From Mycobacterium sp. E787 (GTDB lineage Bacteria > Actinomycetota > Actinomycetes > Mycobacteriales > Mycobacteriaceae), in contig NZ_LZKL01000064.1 of assembly GCF_001668725.1 (NCBI RefSeq), forward strand, positions 248,001-312,000: DNA of 64,000 bases, written 5' to 3'. Under the pieces are notes generated by a model. That model made no database searches, was not told where the DNA came from, and saw only the letters and a list, made by a program, of their open reading frames with translations. Positions 15,365-26,982 of this stretch are shown one piece after another. The first letter of the stretch is position 1, and each line of letters begins with the position of its first letter. Position numbers and translations under genes: made by a program.

Positions 15365-17401
15365 TTAGCGGACCCGCCGAAATGATCCATAGTGTCCATC
15401 CGTATACCACGCCGATCCGTCAGAGCCGGTGACGATGCGCTGCGGGTCGCGGTTCTGGCCCGGCACCTTTGGATTGACGTCCCACTCTTGATAGGTGATG
15501 GGCTTGCCAGACGAGTCCGTTGGCGGCAGAAGCCCTTCCCGATTCTGGAAATTGCTCCCGCCCTTGGTGCCAGGCGCGTTGGCTGATCCTGGCCATTTTC
15601 CAGCGTCGATCTGTTGCAGTACGTCTCGCACGTTTTGCGGTATTTGTGGTTGACCACCGGACGTATGGGGCTGCTCTGGCGCTGGCTGTGTCCAGGACGG
15701 TATGTCAGTCCGGACGGCCTCTTTGCCGGGCGTGAATTGCGTGTTCGCAGAATTCAATCGCCCTTCAAGCTGCGACTTCCACGAATTGTAGGTCCAGGCT
15801 TCTTGGTTGTAGGCGTTCACCGCATCCAAATTGGTGGGGTCAGGCCGCCAAGAATTGTGGCGCTCGATGTCTTTCATCAACTGCTCGTATGCCCGTTGCG
15901 CTGCCTCCACCGATTTCGGTACCGGTGGGCTGGCCCACGAAGGGGTAGGCGGCGGCCGTAGCGGCGGCTCGCCCGGTGACGGAGGGGGAGGCGGCGGAAC
16001 GGGCGGTGTCGGAGCAAGCGGCATCGGGGTGGGTGGCGCCTGCGGCATTTCGCCCGGACCGGAGCCGAGCATTTGGGCGCCGGGGCCACCGGGTCCACCA
16101 GGGCCTGCACTATTGGGCGGCGGCGGCCCGGGCGGACCGCTTTGCGGCGCGGCAGGCTCGGGGCTCGGCGGCGCGGCTGGCTCCGGGCTCGGCGGCGGCG
16201 GTGGCTGCGGCGGGGACTTCAGCTTCTGGGCGGTGTCGCCAAGGTCCAGCTGCGGTGGTTGCGGTGAGGTGGCGACGGTGGGCCGGGGCGGTTCGGGATG
16301 GACGTAGGCCAGCGGCTGCGCGGCCGTCGTCGGTGAGCTGGTGGTCAGGAGGGCGGCGGCGACCGGCCCCGGCAGCGCCGCTGCATTGAGCATGCCGGGG
16401 CGCGCGCCGCCGGCCTGCTCGGCGGGTGGTGGGGTGAAGCCGTCGCCCGGGGGCCGCACGAAGCTGGTCAATCCCGCGCCCGGATAACTGCCGACCGAAC
16501 TCGGCCCAGGCACCGATCCTGGTCGCGGACTTAGGCTTTCGGCCCGCGACGCGAACGCCTGGTCGATCTGGGCAGCGGTCAGCCCCTGACCGCCCGGTGT
16601 CGCCACGTTCGGCGCGGAAGGAACCGCGGCCTGCGGGGGCCTGGCGAACATGCCCGAGGGGGCTTGCGGAGCCTTCGCCACCGGCTGGGCAGGGGTGTGT
16701 GTGGTCGCCATCGGGGCAGCACGGGACGTCGCGGCCACCTGCGATACCGCCATGGCCGGGGTAATCGCCGCCTGGACGGCTTGCTCGCCGGCCTGCATCG
16801 TCGCCCCGGCCGCGCTCATCGCCGCGTTTTCGGCCAACCCCGCCGCAGCCACCGCCGGCGCCCCAGCCACCGCCGGCGGGAACGGCACCATGAGCGCCGC
16901 CGTACTCGCGCGCAACACCGCCCCATAGGCCGCACCCGCGGCGGCATTGCGCGGCCACATCTGCCCGTAATACTCCGCATTCAAAGCCGCGATCCGCGGG
17001 GTCAACGCCCCCAACACGGTCAAATTGATCTGCTGATCGGCGGCCTCTTCCATCCGATTGGCCACCGCCTGCTCAGCGGTCACCATCGACGCCAACGCCG
17101 TCTGATGAGCGGCAGCCGCCGCCGCCACATGCGGCACCTTCTCCAACAACGCCGCGGCCAGCAATTCATGCTGGGTATCCAGCGCGGTCTGCGACGTTGC
17201 CGAGGCCGCCGCACCCGCGCCCTGCCAACTCGTGCCGTAGGTTGCTCCGCCGGACACCGTCGAGGTCGCCGCGATCGTCTGCAGATTCGTCGCCTCAGCG
17301 CTCAGCGTTTCGGAATACGCCAGCGTGGACGCCGGCCCCGACCCCGACATCAACGCCGTGTAGTTGGCCTCCGGGCTGAACGTCGGCCACGGATGCCCCA
17401 T
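15365..17401 (-). CDS. PPE-family protein with C-terminal barnase-like ribonuclease domain
   Basis: A 678-residue protein. Residues 1-175 form a PPE-type helical domain, starting MGHPWPTFSPEANYTALM, with a WxG (SWQG) and the LTPRIAALNAEYYGQMWPRN segment. An Ala/Pro-rich linker follows to about 540, including long proline runs. A pre-toxin helix (AYNQEAWTYNSWKSQLEG) comes next, and the last 65 residues are barnase-like: FQNREGLLP, ITYQEWDVNP, PQRIVTG, WYTDGHYGSF. Glu639, Arg655 and His670 align with barnase Glu73, Arg87 and His102, and NREG with Asn58-Arg59. PPE proteins are exported with PE partners by ESX systems, so this is probably a secreted RNase effector. ATG chosen after GGGGAG, 16 bases from the PE stop. 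Confidence 0.93.
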   Translation of the reverse strand: MGHPWPTFSPEANYTALMSGSGPASTLAYSETLSAEATNLQTIAATSTVSGGATYGTSWQGAGAAASATSQTALDTQHELLAAALLEKVPHVAAAAAAHQTALASMVTAEQAVANRMEEAADQQINLTVLGALTPRIAALNAEYYGQMWPRNAAAGAAYGAVLRASTAALMVPFPPAVAGAPAVAAAGLAENAAMSAAGATMQAGEQAVQAAITPAMAVSQVAATSRAAPMATTHTPAQPVAKAPQAPSGMFARPPQAAVPSAPNVATPGGQGLTAAQIDQAFASRAESLSPRPGSVPGPSSVGSYPGAGLTSFVRPPGDGFTPPPAEQAGGARPGMLNAAALPGPVAAALLTTSSPTTAAQPLAYVHPEPPRPTVATSPQPPQLDLGDTAQKLKSPPQPPPPPSPEPAAPPSPEPAAPQSGPPGPPPPNSAGPGGPGGPGAQMLGSGPGEMPQAPPTPMPLAPTPPVPPPPPPSPGEPPLRPPPTPSWASPPVPKSVEAAQRAYEQLMKDIERHNSWRPDPTNLDAVNAYNQEAWTYNSWKSQLEGRLNSANTQFTPGKEAVRTDIPSWTQPAPEQPHTSGGQPQIPQNVRDVLQQIDAGKWPGSANAPGTKGGSNFQNREGLLPPTDSSGKPITYQEWDVNPKVPGQNRDPQRIVTGSDGSAWYTDGHYGSFRRVR

Positions 17402-17417
17402 TGCAACTCCCCTACCG

Positions 17418-17717
17418 CTACAGCGAGATCGCCGCCGCGCGGACCGCCTCACTGGCCACCGTCGTCACCCCCGCCAACGACTGGGCATCGGAAAACAGCC
17501 CGCGCTGGGCGGCATGCTCGGCAGCCGTCGCCACATAAGCCGCACCCACCGCGGCCAGTGCCGCGGCGAACTCCGCCGAATCGGCATCCGCACCCATCGG
17601 CAGAACTCCCAACAACGTCGGCGCGCCCGCGGTCGCACCAGCGCCAGTCTGGGCAGCCAATTCCGCCTGGGCCGCGGCCGCAGCCCCCACTTCCGCCGGC
17701 TCCATCGCAAAAACCAT
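17418..17717 (-). CDS. PE-family protein
   Basis: A 99-residue, Ala-rich, two-helix protein (AAAAAQAELAAQTGAGA; AAALAAVGAAYVATAAEHAA) of PE-domain length with no extra C-terminal domain. It lies directly upstream of the PPE gene, the usual PE-PPE cognate arrangement, so the two probably form a heterodimer exported by an ESX (type VII) system. A canonical YxxxD/E export motif after the second helix is not evident, which is unusual. A GGGGAGG Shine-Dalgarno lies 9 bases before the ATG. It is the first gene of the PE - PPE-RNase - barstar operon. Confidence 0.85.
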   Translation of the reverse strand: MVFAMEPAEVGAAAAAQAELAAQTGAGATAGAPTLLGVLPMGADADSAEFAAALAAVGAAYVATAAEHAAQRGLFSDAQSLAGVTTVASEAVRAAAISL

Positions 17718-17852
17718 CGCCGATTACCTCCCCACGGGCGTATAGCGGCCATCCTATGCCCGCCCCCACCGGCACAGCACCTCACCAATCAGCGCTCGGC
17801 CTCGACGCTCGGCGCGACCAGCTGCGGGCCGACCCGTGTCGGCCGCTTTCGG

Positions 17853-17873
17853 TATACTCGAACACATGTTCGA
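17853..17873 (+). promoter_or_regulatory. TATACT -10 element and LexA (SOS) box at a leaderless start
   Basis: TATACT (17853-17858) is followed by TCGAAC-ACAT-GTTCGA (17858-17873), a perfect match to the mycobacterial LexA consensus TCGAACnnnnGTTCGA. The SOS box spans the start codon at 17866. LexA bound here would block initiation, so induction by DNA damage is expected. Seven bases between -10 and ATG imply a leaderless mRNA. Confidence 0.85.
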
Positions 17874-19377
17874 ATCGAAGCGGTTGTCGCGGGAGGCCGT
17901 TGCCCGGTTGGACGAGATGATCGAACGGTGCCATCCGTCCAAGACGGCGGAGTCGGCGGCGTTGCTGGAGCAGATCGGTGCGGCGACGCGCGCCGAGAAC
18001 CGGCAGGCCGCGGTCCAATTGGAGTTGATCGGGCGGTTGTTTGCTTACCGACTGTCGCGGTGTTCGGACACCGAGGACTGGGCCGTCGACACGATGGCGG
18101 CGGTGGCCGCGGAGCTCGCCGCGCACCTGCGGATCAGCCAGGGGCAGGCGTGCAGTCGGCTGCGCTATGCCCGCGCGCTGCGCGAACGCCTGCCGAAGGT
18201 GGGTGAGGTGTTCAAAGCCGGGGACATCGACTACCGGACGTTTCAGACAGTGGTGTATCGCAGCGATCTGATCACCGATGACGACGTGTTGGCGGCGGTG
18301 GATGCCGAACTGGCCGCCGCCGTGACGCGCTGGCCGTCGATGACGCAGGGCCGGTTGGGCGCCCAGGTCGACAAGATCGTGGCCAGAGCTGACGCCGATG
18401 CGGTGCGACGACGCCGCGAGCGCGTGGCGGACCGCGAGGTCTGGATCGGTCCGGTGGGCGACGGGCTCTCGGACATCAGCGCGACCGTGTTGACTCCGGA
18501 TGCCCAGGCGCTCGACCAGCGCCTCACGGCGTTAGCGGCCACGGTGTGCGCCCACGATCCGCGCACTCGCGACCAGCGCCGCGCCGATGCCCTGGGGGCG
18601 TTGGCCGCAGGCGCCGACCGGCTGGGCTGCCGGTGCGGGCGAGCTGATTGCGCGGCCGCAAAACGCCCCCCGGCTGCTCCGGTGGTGATTCATGTGATCG
18701 CCGAGCAGGCCACCGTTGACGGCCGCTCGCCAGCACCCGCCTCGGCGCTCGGCGCCGACGGGCTGATCACCGCCGACCTGCTCGCCGAGCTTGCCAAGTC
18801 GGCCAAGCTGATGCCCCTCGTCCACCCCCTCGACGCCCCACCGGAGAAAGGCTATGTGCCGTCCAAGGCGCTGGCCGATTTCGTACGCTGTCGTGACTTG
18901 ACGTGCCGCTGGCCCGGTTGTGACCACCCCGCCATCGACTGCGACCTCGACCATACGATCCCCTACGCCGCCGGCGGGCGCACGCACGCATCAAATCTCA
19001 AGTGCTACTGCAGAACTCATCATTTAGTAAAGACGTTCTGCGGCTGGACCGACCAGCAGTTGCCCGACGGGACGCTCGTACTGACCTCCCCGGCCGGGCA
19101 GACCTACGTCACCACCCCGGGCAGCGCGCTGCTGTTTCCCGCGCTGTGCGTACCGACCGGTGCAATGCCGCCCGCCGAAACACCGGCCCAAAAGCCGTGT
19201 GCCGAGCGCACCGCGATGATGCCCAAACGGCGACGGACCCGCGCGCAAGACCACGCCGCGCGGGTGGCCACCGAACGCCGCCACAACCGCAACGCCCGCC
19301 TGGCCCGAAAAGCCGCCAGGCCCAACTACTTCAGGCTCCCCCCACCCGCCGACGACGAGGACCCGCCGCCTTTTTAG
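17866..19377 (+). CDS. 13E12-family (DUF222) protein with HNH endonuclease domain
   Basis: A 503-residue member of the mycobacterial 13E12 repeat family. A DUF222 helical region covers about residues 50-300. The HNH motif follows (CRWPGCDHP, then DLDHTIPYAAGGRTHASNLKC and CRTHH), with zinc-binding Cys pairs typical of these nucleases, and a basic Arg-rich tail closes the protein (residues 445-490). The family is multi-copy in mycobacteria and linked to mobile or damage-inducible loci; the biochemical role is unclear. The SOS box over its start codon supports DNA-damage control. It is divergent from the PE gene. Confidence 0.92.
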   Translation: MFESKRLSREAVARLDEMIERCHPSKTAESAALLEQIGAATRAENRQAAVQLELIGRLFAYRLSRCSDTEDWAVDTMAAVAAELAAHLRISQGQACSRLRYARALRERLPKVGEVFKAGDIDYRTFQTVVYRSDLITDDDVLAAVDAELAAAVTRWPSMTQGRLGAQVDKIVARADADAVRRRRERVADREVWIGPVGDGLSDISATVLTPDAQALDQRLTALAATVCAHDPRTRDQRRADALGALAAGADRLGCRCGRADCAAAKRPPAAPVVIHVIAEQATVDGRSPAPASALGADGLITADLLAELAKSAKLMPLVHPLDAPPEKGYVPSKALADFVRCRDLTCRWPGCDHPAIDCDLDHTIPYAAGGRTHASNLKCYCRTHHLVKTFCGWTDQQLPDGTLVLTSPAGQTYVTTPGSALLFPALCVPTGAMPPAETPAQKPCAERTAMMPKRRRTRAQDHAARVATERRHNRNARLARKAARPNYFRLPPPADDEDPPPF

Positions 19378-19471
19378 GACGGCTTTTGGGATCGGTAGCC
19401 GGCAGCACACGCGAAGCTTTCGCAAGTCGTCGGCCGTGACCTGCGGCCGCCAAGAGCGAAAGGAACGCGTC

Positions 19472-19834
19472 GTGCAGTCCGTCCGGAAGTTCAAGAAGGT
19501 CTTCGCGGGTGCCCTGCTGTCGGGCGGCCTGGTGGTCGCCGGTCTCGGTCTCGGCGCCGGCACCGCGCAGGCCGACAACCCCGATTGGGGGCCCGCCCAT
19601 CACTGGTGCCCGGGGCAACCCCTCCCGGCGACCGGTAACCATGTCACCGACCCCTTCCGGGGGTGGAACATGAGCGTCTGCCACACCTACTACTACCTGT
19701 ATCCCGGCATGGGCAACGTCTCCAACATGATCTGGGACGGCGACAACCCGCCGCCGAAGCCGCCACCCCCACCGGCCCTGATCAACAGAGACAACTGCCA
19801 GCAGATACTCGGCATCTTCTGCCCCAAGGCGTGA
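19472..19834 (+). CDS. Small exported protein with signal peptide, unknown function
   Basis: A 120-residue precursor. It has a basic N-terminus (QSVRKFKKVF), a hydrophobic core (AGALLSGGLVVAGLGLGAG) and a TAQA-D Sec signal peptidase site near residue 34. The mature part has four Cys residues, an aromatic patch (HTYYYLYPGMG) and a short polyproline stretch, consistent with a disulfide-bonded cell-envelope or secreted protein. GTG start with AGGAA upstream. I do not recognise a characterised relative. Confidence 0.8.
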   Translation: MQSVRKFKKVFAGALLSGGLVVAGLGLGAGTAQADNPDWGPAHHWCPGQPLPATGNHVTDPFRGWNMSVCHTYYYLYPGMGNVSNMIWDGDNPPPKPPPPPALINRDNCQQILGIFCPKA

Positions 19835-19882
19835 CCGAGCGACGGGTCGTCGGGCGGCGCCGCGCGCGGTAACCTCATTCTC

Positions 19883-20911
19883 ATGGCTGAACCGAACGAT
19901 GAAGCCGAAGTGACGCGCGGCGACCGCTTCATCAAGACGGCCGTCGAGATACTGGGCGAAACGGGACGCACCGACTTCACCGTGCAGGAGGTCGTCGCGC
20001 GCTCGAAGACCTCGCTGCGGGCGTTCTACCAGCATTTCAGCGGCAAGGACGAGCTGCTGCTGGCGCTGTTCGACAGGACCATCGCGCAATCGGTGCAGGG
20101 CTGGCGCGCCGAGACCAACGGGCTGGACAGCACGGCCGCGCTGAAGCTGGTGATCGACCGGGTCAGCCAGCAACCGGAGTCCACCACCCAGGACAGCCTG
20201 AACAGGGCCCTGACCCTCTACAACCAGCACCTGGCCGAGACGCGACCGCGTGACTACGCCCGGGTGCTGTCCCCCCTGCACCAACTGATCCGCGACATCG
20301 TCGGGCAGGGCATCACCGAAGGGGTCTTCAATCCGGGACTCGATGTCGGGTCCGCGGCCGCGATCGTCATGCAGACGATCATGGGCGCGCAGCGATTGCA
20401 TTGGCTCGGAACGGAATTGATCAGTACACCGATCGACGCCGGCCAGCTGTACGACTTCTGCAGCCGCGCGCTCGGCATCCGGGACACCGACGAGGAGACG
20501 GCCCAGCCCTCGCTGGCCGAACTGTTCGCCCAAATCGGCATGCGGCCTGGCACCCACAATGGCGAATTCGCGATGACGATGCCGGTCAGCCCGCACGTGA
20601 CCAACACTTCCGGCGCCCTGCAGGGCGGCCTGATCGCCACGCTCGTCGACGTCGCGGGCGGACAGTTCGGGCTGGAATACCTGCAGCCGGGAACCACGAT
20701 GACGACCGCCGACCTCTTCGTCCGCTACCTGCGGCCGATCAAGCAGGGCGCCGCGCGCGCGGTGCCGCGGATGTTGCGAGCCGGTCGCCGGGCGATGGTC
20801 ATGCAGGTCGACATCTACGGCGACGGCGACGAACTCGCCGCGACCGCGACGGTGAACTTCGCGATCATCAGCGGAACGACCCCGACGGCGGGGCTGCGGG
20901 CCGGCGACTAG
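19883..20911 (+). CDS. TetR-family regulator fused to a hotdog-fold (PaaI-type) thioesterase domain
   Basis: A 342-residue two-domain protein. Residues 15-60 form a TetR helix-turn-helix (FTVQEVVARSKTSLRAFYQHF) followed by an alpha-helical core to about 200. Residues 215-335 have the PaaI hotdog pattern (NTSGALQGGLIATLVDVAGG, then TTADLFVRYLRP). A TetR protein carrying an acyl-CoA-binding or -hydrolysing fold could sense, or destroy, its own acyl-CoA inducer. A perfect inverted repeat (20936-20954) lies between it and the amidohydrolase it precedes by 80 bases. The domains are clear; the coupled function is inference. Confidence 0.87.
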   Translation: MAEPNDEAEVTRGDRFIKTAVEILGETGRTDFTVQEVVARSKTSLRAFYQHFSGKDELLLALFDRTIAQSVQGWRAETNGLDSTAALKLVIDRVSQQPESTTQDSLNRALTLYNQHLAETRPRDYARVLSPLHQLIRDIVGQGITEGVFNPGLDVGSAAAIVMQTIMGAQRLHWLGTELISTPIDAGQLYDFCSRALGIRDTDEETAQPSLAELFAQIGMRPGTHNGEFAMTMPVSPHVTNTSGALQGGLIATLVDVAGGQFGLEYLQPGTTMTTADLFVRYLRPIKQGAARAVPRMLRAGRRAMVMQVDIYGDGDELAATATVNFAIISGTTPTAGLRAGD

Positions 20912-20935
20912 GCCACTACACGCCGCTCGGCAGAA

Positions 20936-20954
20936 GTGGTAACGTCATTACCAC
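20936..20954. promoter_or_regulatory. Inverted repeat, candidate TetR operator
   Basis: GTGGTAA and TTACCAC, perfect 7-base arms with spacer CGTCA, sit between the TetR-hotdog gene and the amidohydrolase gene. The size and position suit a TetR-type dimer site. No experimental basis. Confidence 0.55.
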
Positions 20955-20991
20955 CTACCGAGAATCCAAGACTTCTCCCAAGGAGATCGCC

Positions 20992-22197
20992 ATGCCGTCT
21001 CGCGAACTTTCCTTCCCCGTGTTCGACGCCGACAACCACATGTACGAACCGCAGGAGGCGCTGACCAAGTTCCTGCCGGAGAAGCGCAAGAACGTCATCG
21101 ACTACGTGCAGGTGCGCGGTCGCACCAAGATCGTCGTGCGCGGCCACATCAGCGAGTACATCCCCAACCCGACGTTCGAGGTGGTGGCACGCCCGGGAGC
21201 CCAGGAGGACTATTTCCGCCACGGCGCGCAGGGCAAGAGCTACCGCGAGATCCTGGGCGAGCCGATGAAGGCCATCCCCGCCTTCCGCGAACCGGGCGCG
21301 CGACTCGAGGTCATGGACGAACTGGGCATCGACTATGCCCTGATGTTCCCGACGCTGGCCAGCCTGGTCGAGGAGCGCATGAAGGACGACCCGGAGATGA
21401 CCCACGACGTCATCCACGCGCTCAATCAGTGGATGTACGAGCAGTGGTCGTTCAACTACCAGGACCGCATCTTCGCCACCCCTGTCATCACCCTGCCCAT
21501 CGTCGAGCGTGCGCTCGAAGAACTCGAGTGGGTCCTGGAGCGCGGCGCCCGCACCGTGCTGGTCCGCCCGGCGCCGGTGCCCGGATACAAGGGCAGCCGG
21601 TCGTTCGGCCTCGAGGAGTTCGACCCGTTCTGGCAGGCCTGCATCAAGGCCGAGATCCCGGTGTCGATGCACGCCTCGGACAGCGGCTACTCGGAATTCG
21701 CGAACGTGTGGGAGCCCGGCGACGAGTTCCTGCCGTTCAAGCCGACCGCGTTCCGCAGCTTCGCGATGGGCCACCGGCCGATCCTGGACGCAATGGGTGC
21801 GCTGGTGTGCCACGGCGCGCTGTCGCGCAACCCGGAACTGCGGATCCTGTCGATCGAGAACGGCGCCGACTGGGTGCCCGACCTGTTCAAGGGCCTCAAG
21901 GGCGTCTACAAGAAGATGCCCCAGTCGTTCAGCGAGGACCCCATCGAGGCCTTCAAGCGCTGCGTCTACATCACCCCGTTCTGGGAGGACCGGTTCACCG
22001 AGATCGTCCAGATGGTGGGCACCGACCGGGTGCTCTTCGGCTCGGACTGGCCGCACCCCGAGGGCCTGAAGGACCCCATCTCCTTCGTCGACGAGCTGAC
22101 CGACTTCAGCGAGGAGGACGTTGCCAAGATCATGGGCGGCAACCTCATGAAACTGATGAAGGTTTCCGAGCCCGCGAAAAAGCCGGTCTCAGCCTGA
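20992..22197 (+). CDS. Amidohydrolase family 2 (ACMSD-like metal-dependent hydrolase)
   Basis: A 401-residue TIM-barrel protein. It has the N-terminal metal motif region VFDADNHMYEP, the SMHASDSGY strand with its metal His, and the C-terminal LFGSDWPHPEG with the conserved Asp. The family hydrolyses or decarboxylates carboxylated substrates using zinc. Shine-Dalgarno AAGGAGA 7 bases upstream. It is close to the amidohydrolase at 59836 over much of its length (IPNPTF..., VLVRPAPVPG), so the two are probably paralogues. Expected to be controlled by the TetR-hotdog protein. Confidence 0.9.
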   Translation: MPSRELSFPVFDADNHMYEPQEALTKFLPEKRKNVIDYVQVRGRTKIVVRGHISEYIPNPTFEVVARPGAQEDYFRHGAQGKSYREILGEPMKAIPAFREPGARLEVMDELGIDYALMFPTLASLVEERMKDDPEMTHDVIHALNQWMYEQWSFNYQDRIFATPVITLPIVERALEELEWVLERGARTVLVRPAPVPGYKGSRSFGLEEFDPFWQACIKAEIPVSMHASDSGYSEFANVWEPGDEFLPFKPTAFRSFAMGHRPILDAMGALVCHGALSRNPELRILSIENGADWVPDLFKGLKGVYKKMPQSFSEDPIEAFKRCVYITPFWEDRFTEIVQMVGTDRVLFGSDWPHPEGLKDPISFVDELTDFSEEDVAKIMGGNLMKLMKVSEPAKKPVSA

Positions 22198-22335
22198 GCG
22201 GTCGGCGTCGTCGAGGATGGAGACGACGCCCCTGGTCTCGAATACCGCGAGGCGCACGTCGGCGGGGGTTTGGTGGCCGTGCTGGCGCAAGAGATCGCTT
22301 CCAGGTCCTCCGATGACGGCGTCCGGATCGCTCAT
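22189..22335 (-). pseudogene. Short remnant resembling the C-terminal tail of a DUF421-type membrane protein
   Basis: A 48-codon frame, MSDPDAVIGG... then LLRQHGHQTPADVRLAVFET and a VVSIL strand. This resembles the C-terminal cytoplasmic tail of DUF421/YetF proteins, without any membrane segments. Its last codons overlap the 3' end of the amidohydrolase. It is probably a leftover fragment. Weak call based on pattern only. Confidence 0.35.
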
Positions 22336-22440
22336 CTGACTGGAGGTACCCGCACACACCCGGCGTAACCGCCGCGGGCCGCCGACGCTGCGCCGCGTGG
22401 CCGCCAAACGAACTGATCGGGTGATTACGTGGCGGGCGTT

Positions 22441-25676
<3,236 letters not shown>

Positions 25677-25680
<4 letters not shown>

Positions 25681-26828
25681 CCGGCGTTCGTCATCGATCG
25701 GGCCGCCTTCTCCGCCGCGTACACGCGAAGGTTGTGTTCCTCGGGCGTGCCGAACATGGAGCGGTACAACGTAACTCGCCTCAGGTACAGGTGCAGGTCG
25801 TGTTCCCACGTGACGCCGATGCCGCCGTGCATCTGCACGCACGCCTGGACGACCCGCACGGCCATCTCACCGACGTAGGACTTGGCGATGCTGGCAGACA
25901 GGCCCGCGTTGGGCGAGCGGGCGGCGACGTCGGCGACCGCGGCCGCCGTGGTGGCGCGACACGCTTCCAGCCACAACTTCATGTCGGCGAACCCGTGCTT
26001 GAGCACTTGGTAGGACGCCAGCGGGCGGCCGAAGGTGTGCCGGTCCAGCGCCCATTGCGCGGTGAAGTCGAACACCGTCTGCAGGATGCCGACTACCTCG
26101 GCGCACTGCAGCACCTGGGCGATCTGGCTCTGCCGGTCGATCAGGGCGGCGGTCTCGGTCGCGCTGCCGACAACCGCGGACGGCCCCACGACCACCGCGT
26201 CGAAATGCACGCGCGCGTATTGCTTGACCAGGTCGACCGACTGCTGGGGTTCGATGCGGACGCCCGCTGCGTCCGTCGGGACCAGGAACTGACGAATCTC
26301 GCCGCCGCATCGCGCCACGACGAGCAGCACCGCGGCCTGGGCGCCGGCCTCGACCCGGTCCTTGGTGCCGGTGATGGTGAAGCCGGCGTCCGTCCGGGTG
26401 GCCGCCACCGACGGGTCCAGCGGCTCCCAGGCCCGGCCCGGCTCGCAGACCGCCCACGACGCGACGGTTGCGCCGGACATCAGCGACTCGATGGTGTCGG
26501 CGTGCGACCGCGGGTCGGCGCACTCGGCGAGCGCGGCCAGCACCACGCTGACGGGATACAGCGGTCCCGGCGCGACGGTTTTGCCGAGTTGTTCGGCGAC
26601 CATGGCCAGGTCCTCGAGACCGCTGCCCGAGACGCTGCCGCCGCCCAGCTCCTCGGGCACCAGCAGGGCCGTCCAGCCGAGTTCGGCGGCGCGTCGCCAC
26701 CACGCCGGGTCGAAGGACTGGCCGGCCGCGTGCAATTCCCGCACGCGACGCAGCGGCGCTTCTTTTTGTAGAAAGGCCTGGGTCGTGGAAGCGAAGAGTA
26801 TCTTTTCGGGAGAGTCGACAGCGGTCAT
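25677..26828 (-). CDS. Acyl-CoA dehydrogenase, beta-type subunit
   Basis: A 383-residue dehydrogenase-family protein with a divergent N-terminal half and a typical C-terminal domain (RHTFGRPLASYQVLKHGFAD; VQMHGGIGVTWEHDLHLYLRR). It is the first gene of a two-gene operon with the 24436 subunit. The 154-base gap to the Mce-associated gene (26829-26982) holds an AATACCG/GATACCG direct repeat near 26925-26942 and no gene. Confidence 0.88.
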
Positions 26829-26982
26829 GATGCCGGAGCATTCGGGAGAAAGCGTGGGTGGTTGATCATCCGCCTGGTCGGTTCTCGTCGGGATTCGCTG
26901 GGGATTCTGATGTTAGCAACGAGCAATACCGTAAGAGATACCGGAGTGCAATCGATAATGGTCGTGACGAGCGGTAATCGCG

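Noticed and set aside
16000..16300. Proline-rich linker of the PPE protein as a tandem repeat or CRISPR-like region
   Set aside because: The repetition is low-complexity coding for Pro/Ser/Glu/Ala runs, with no fixed unit or spacers.
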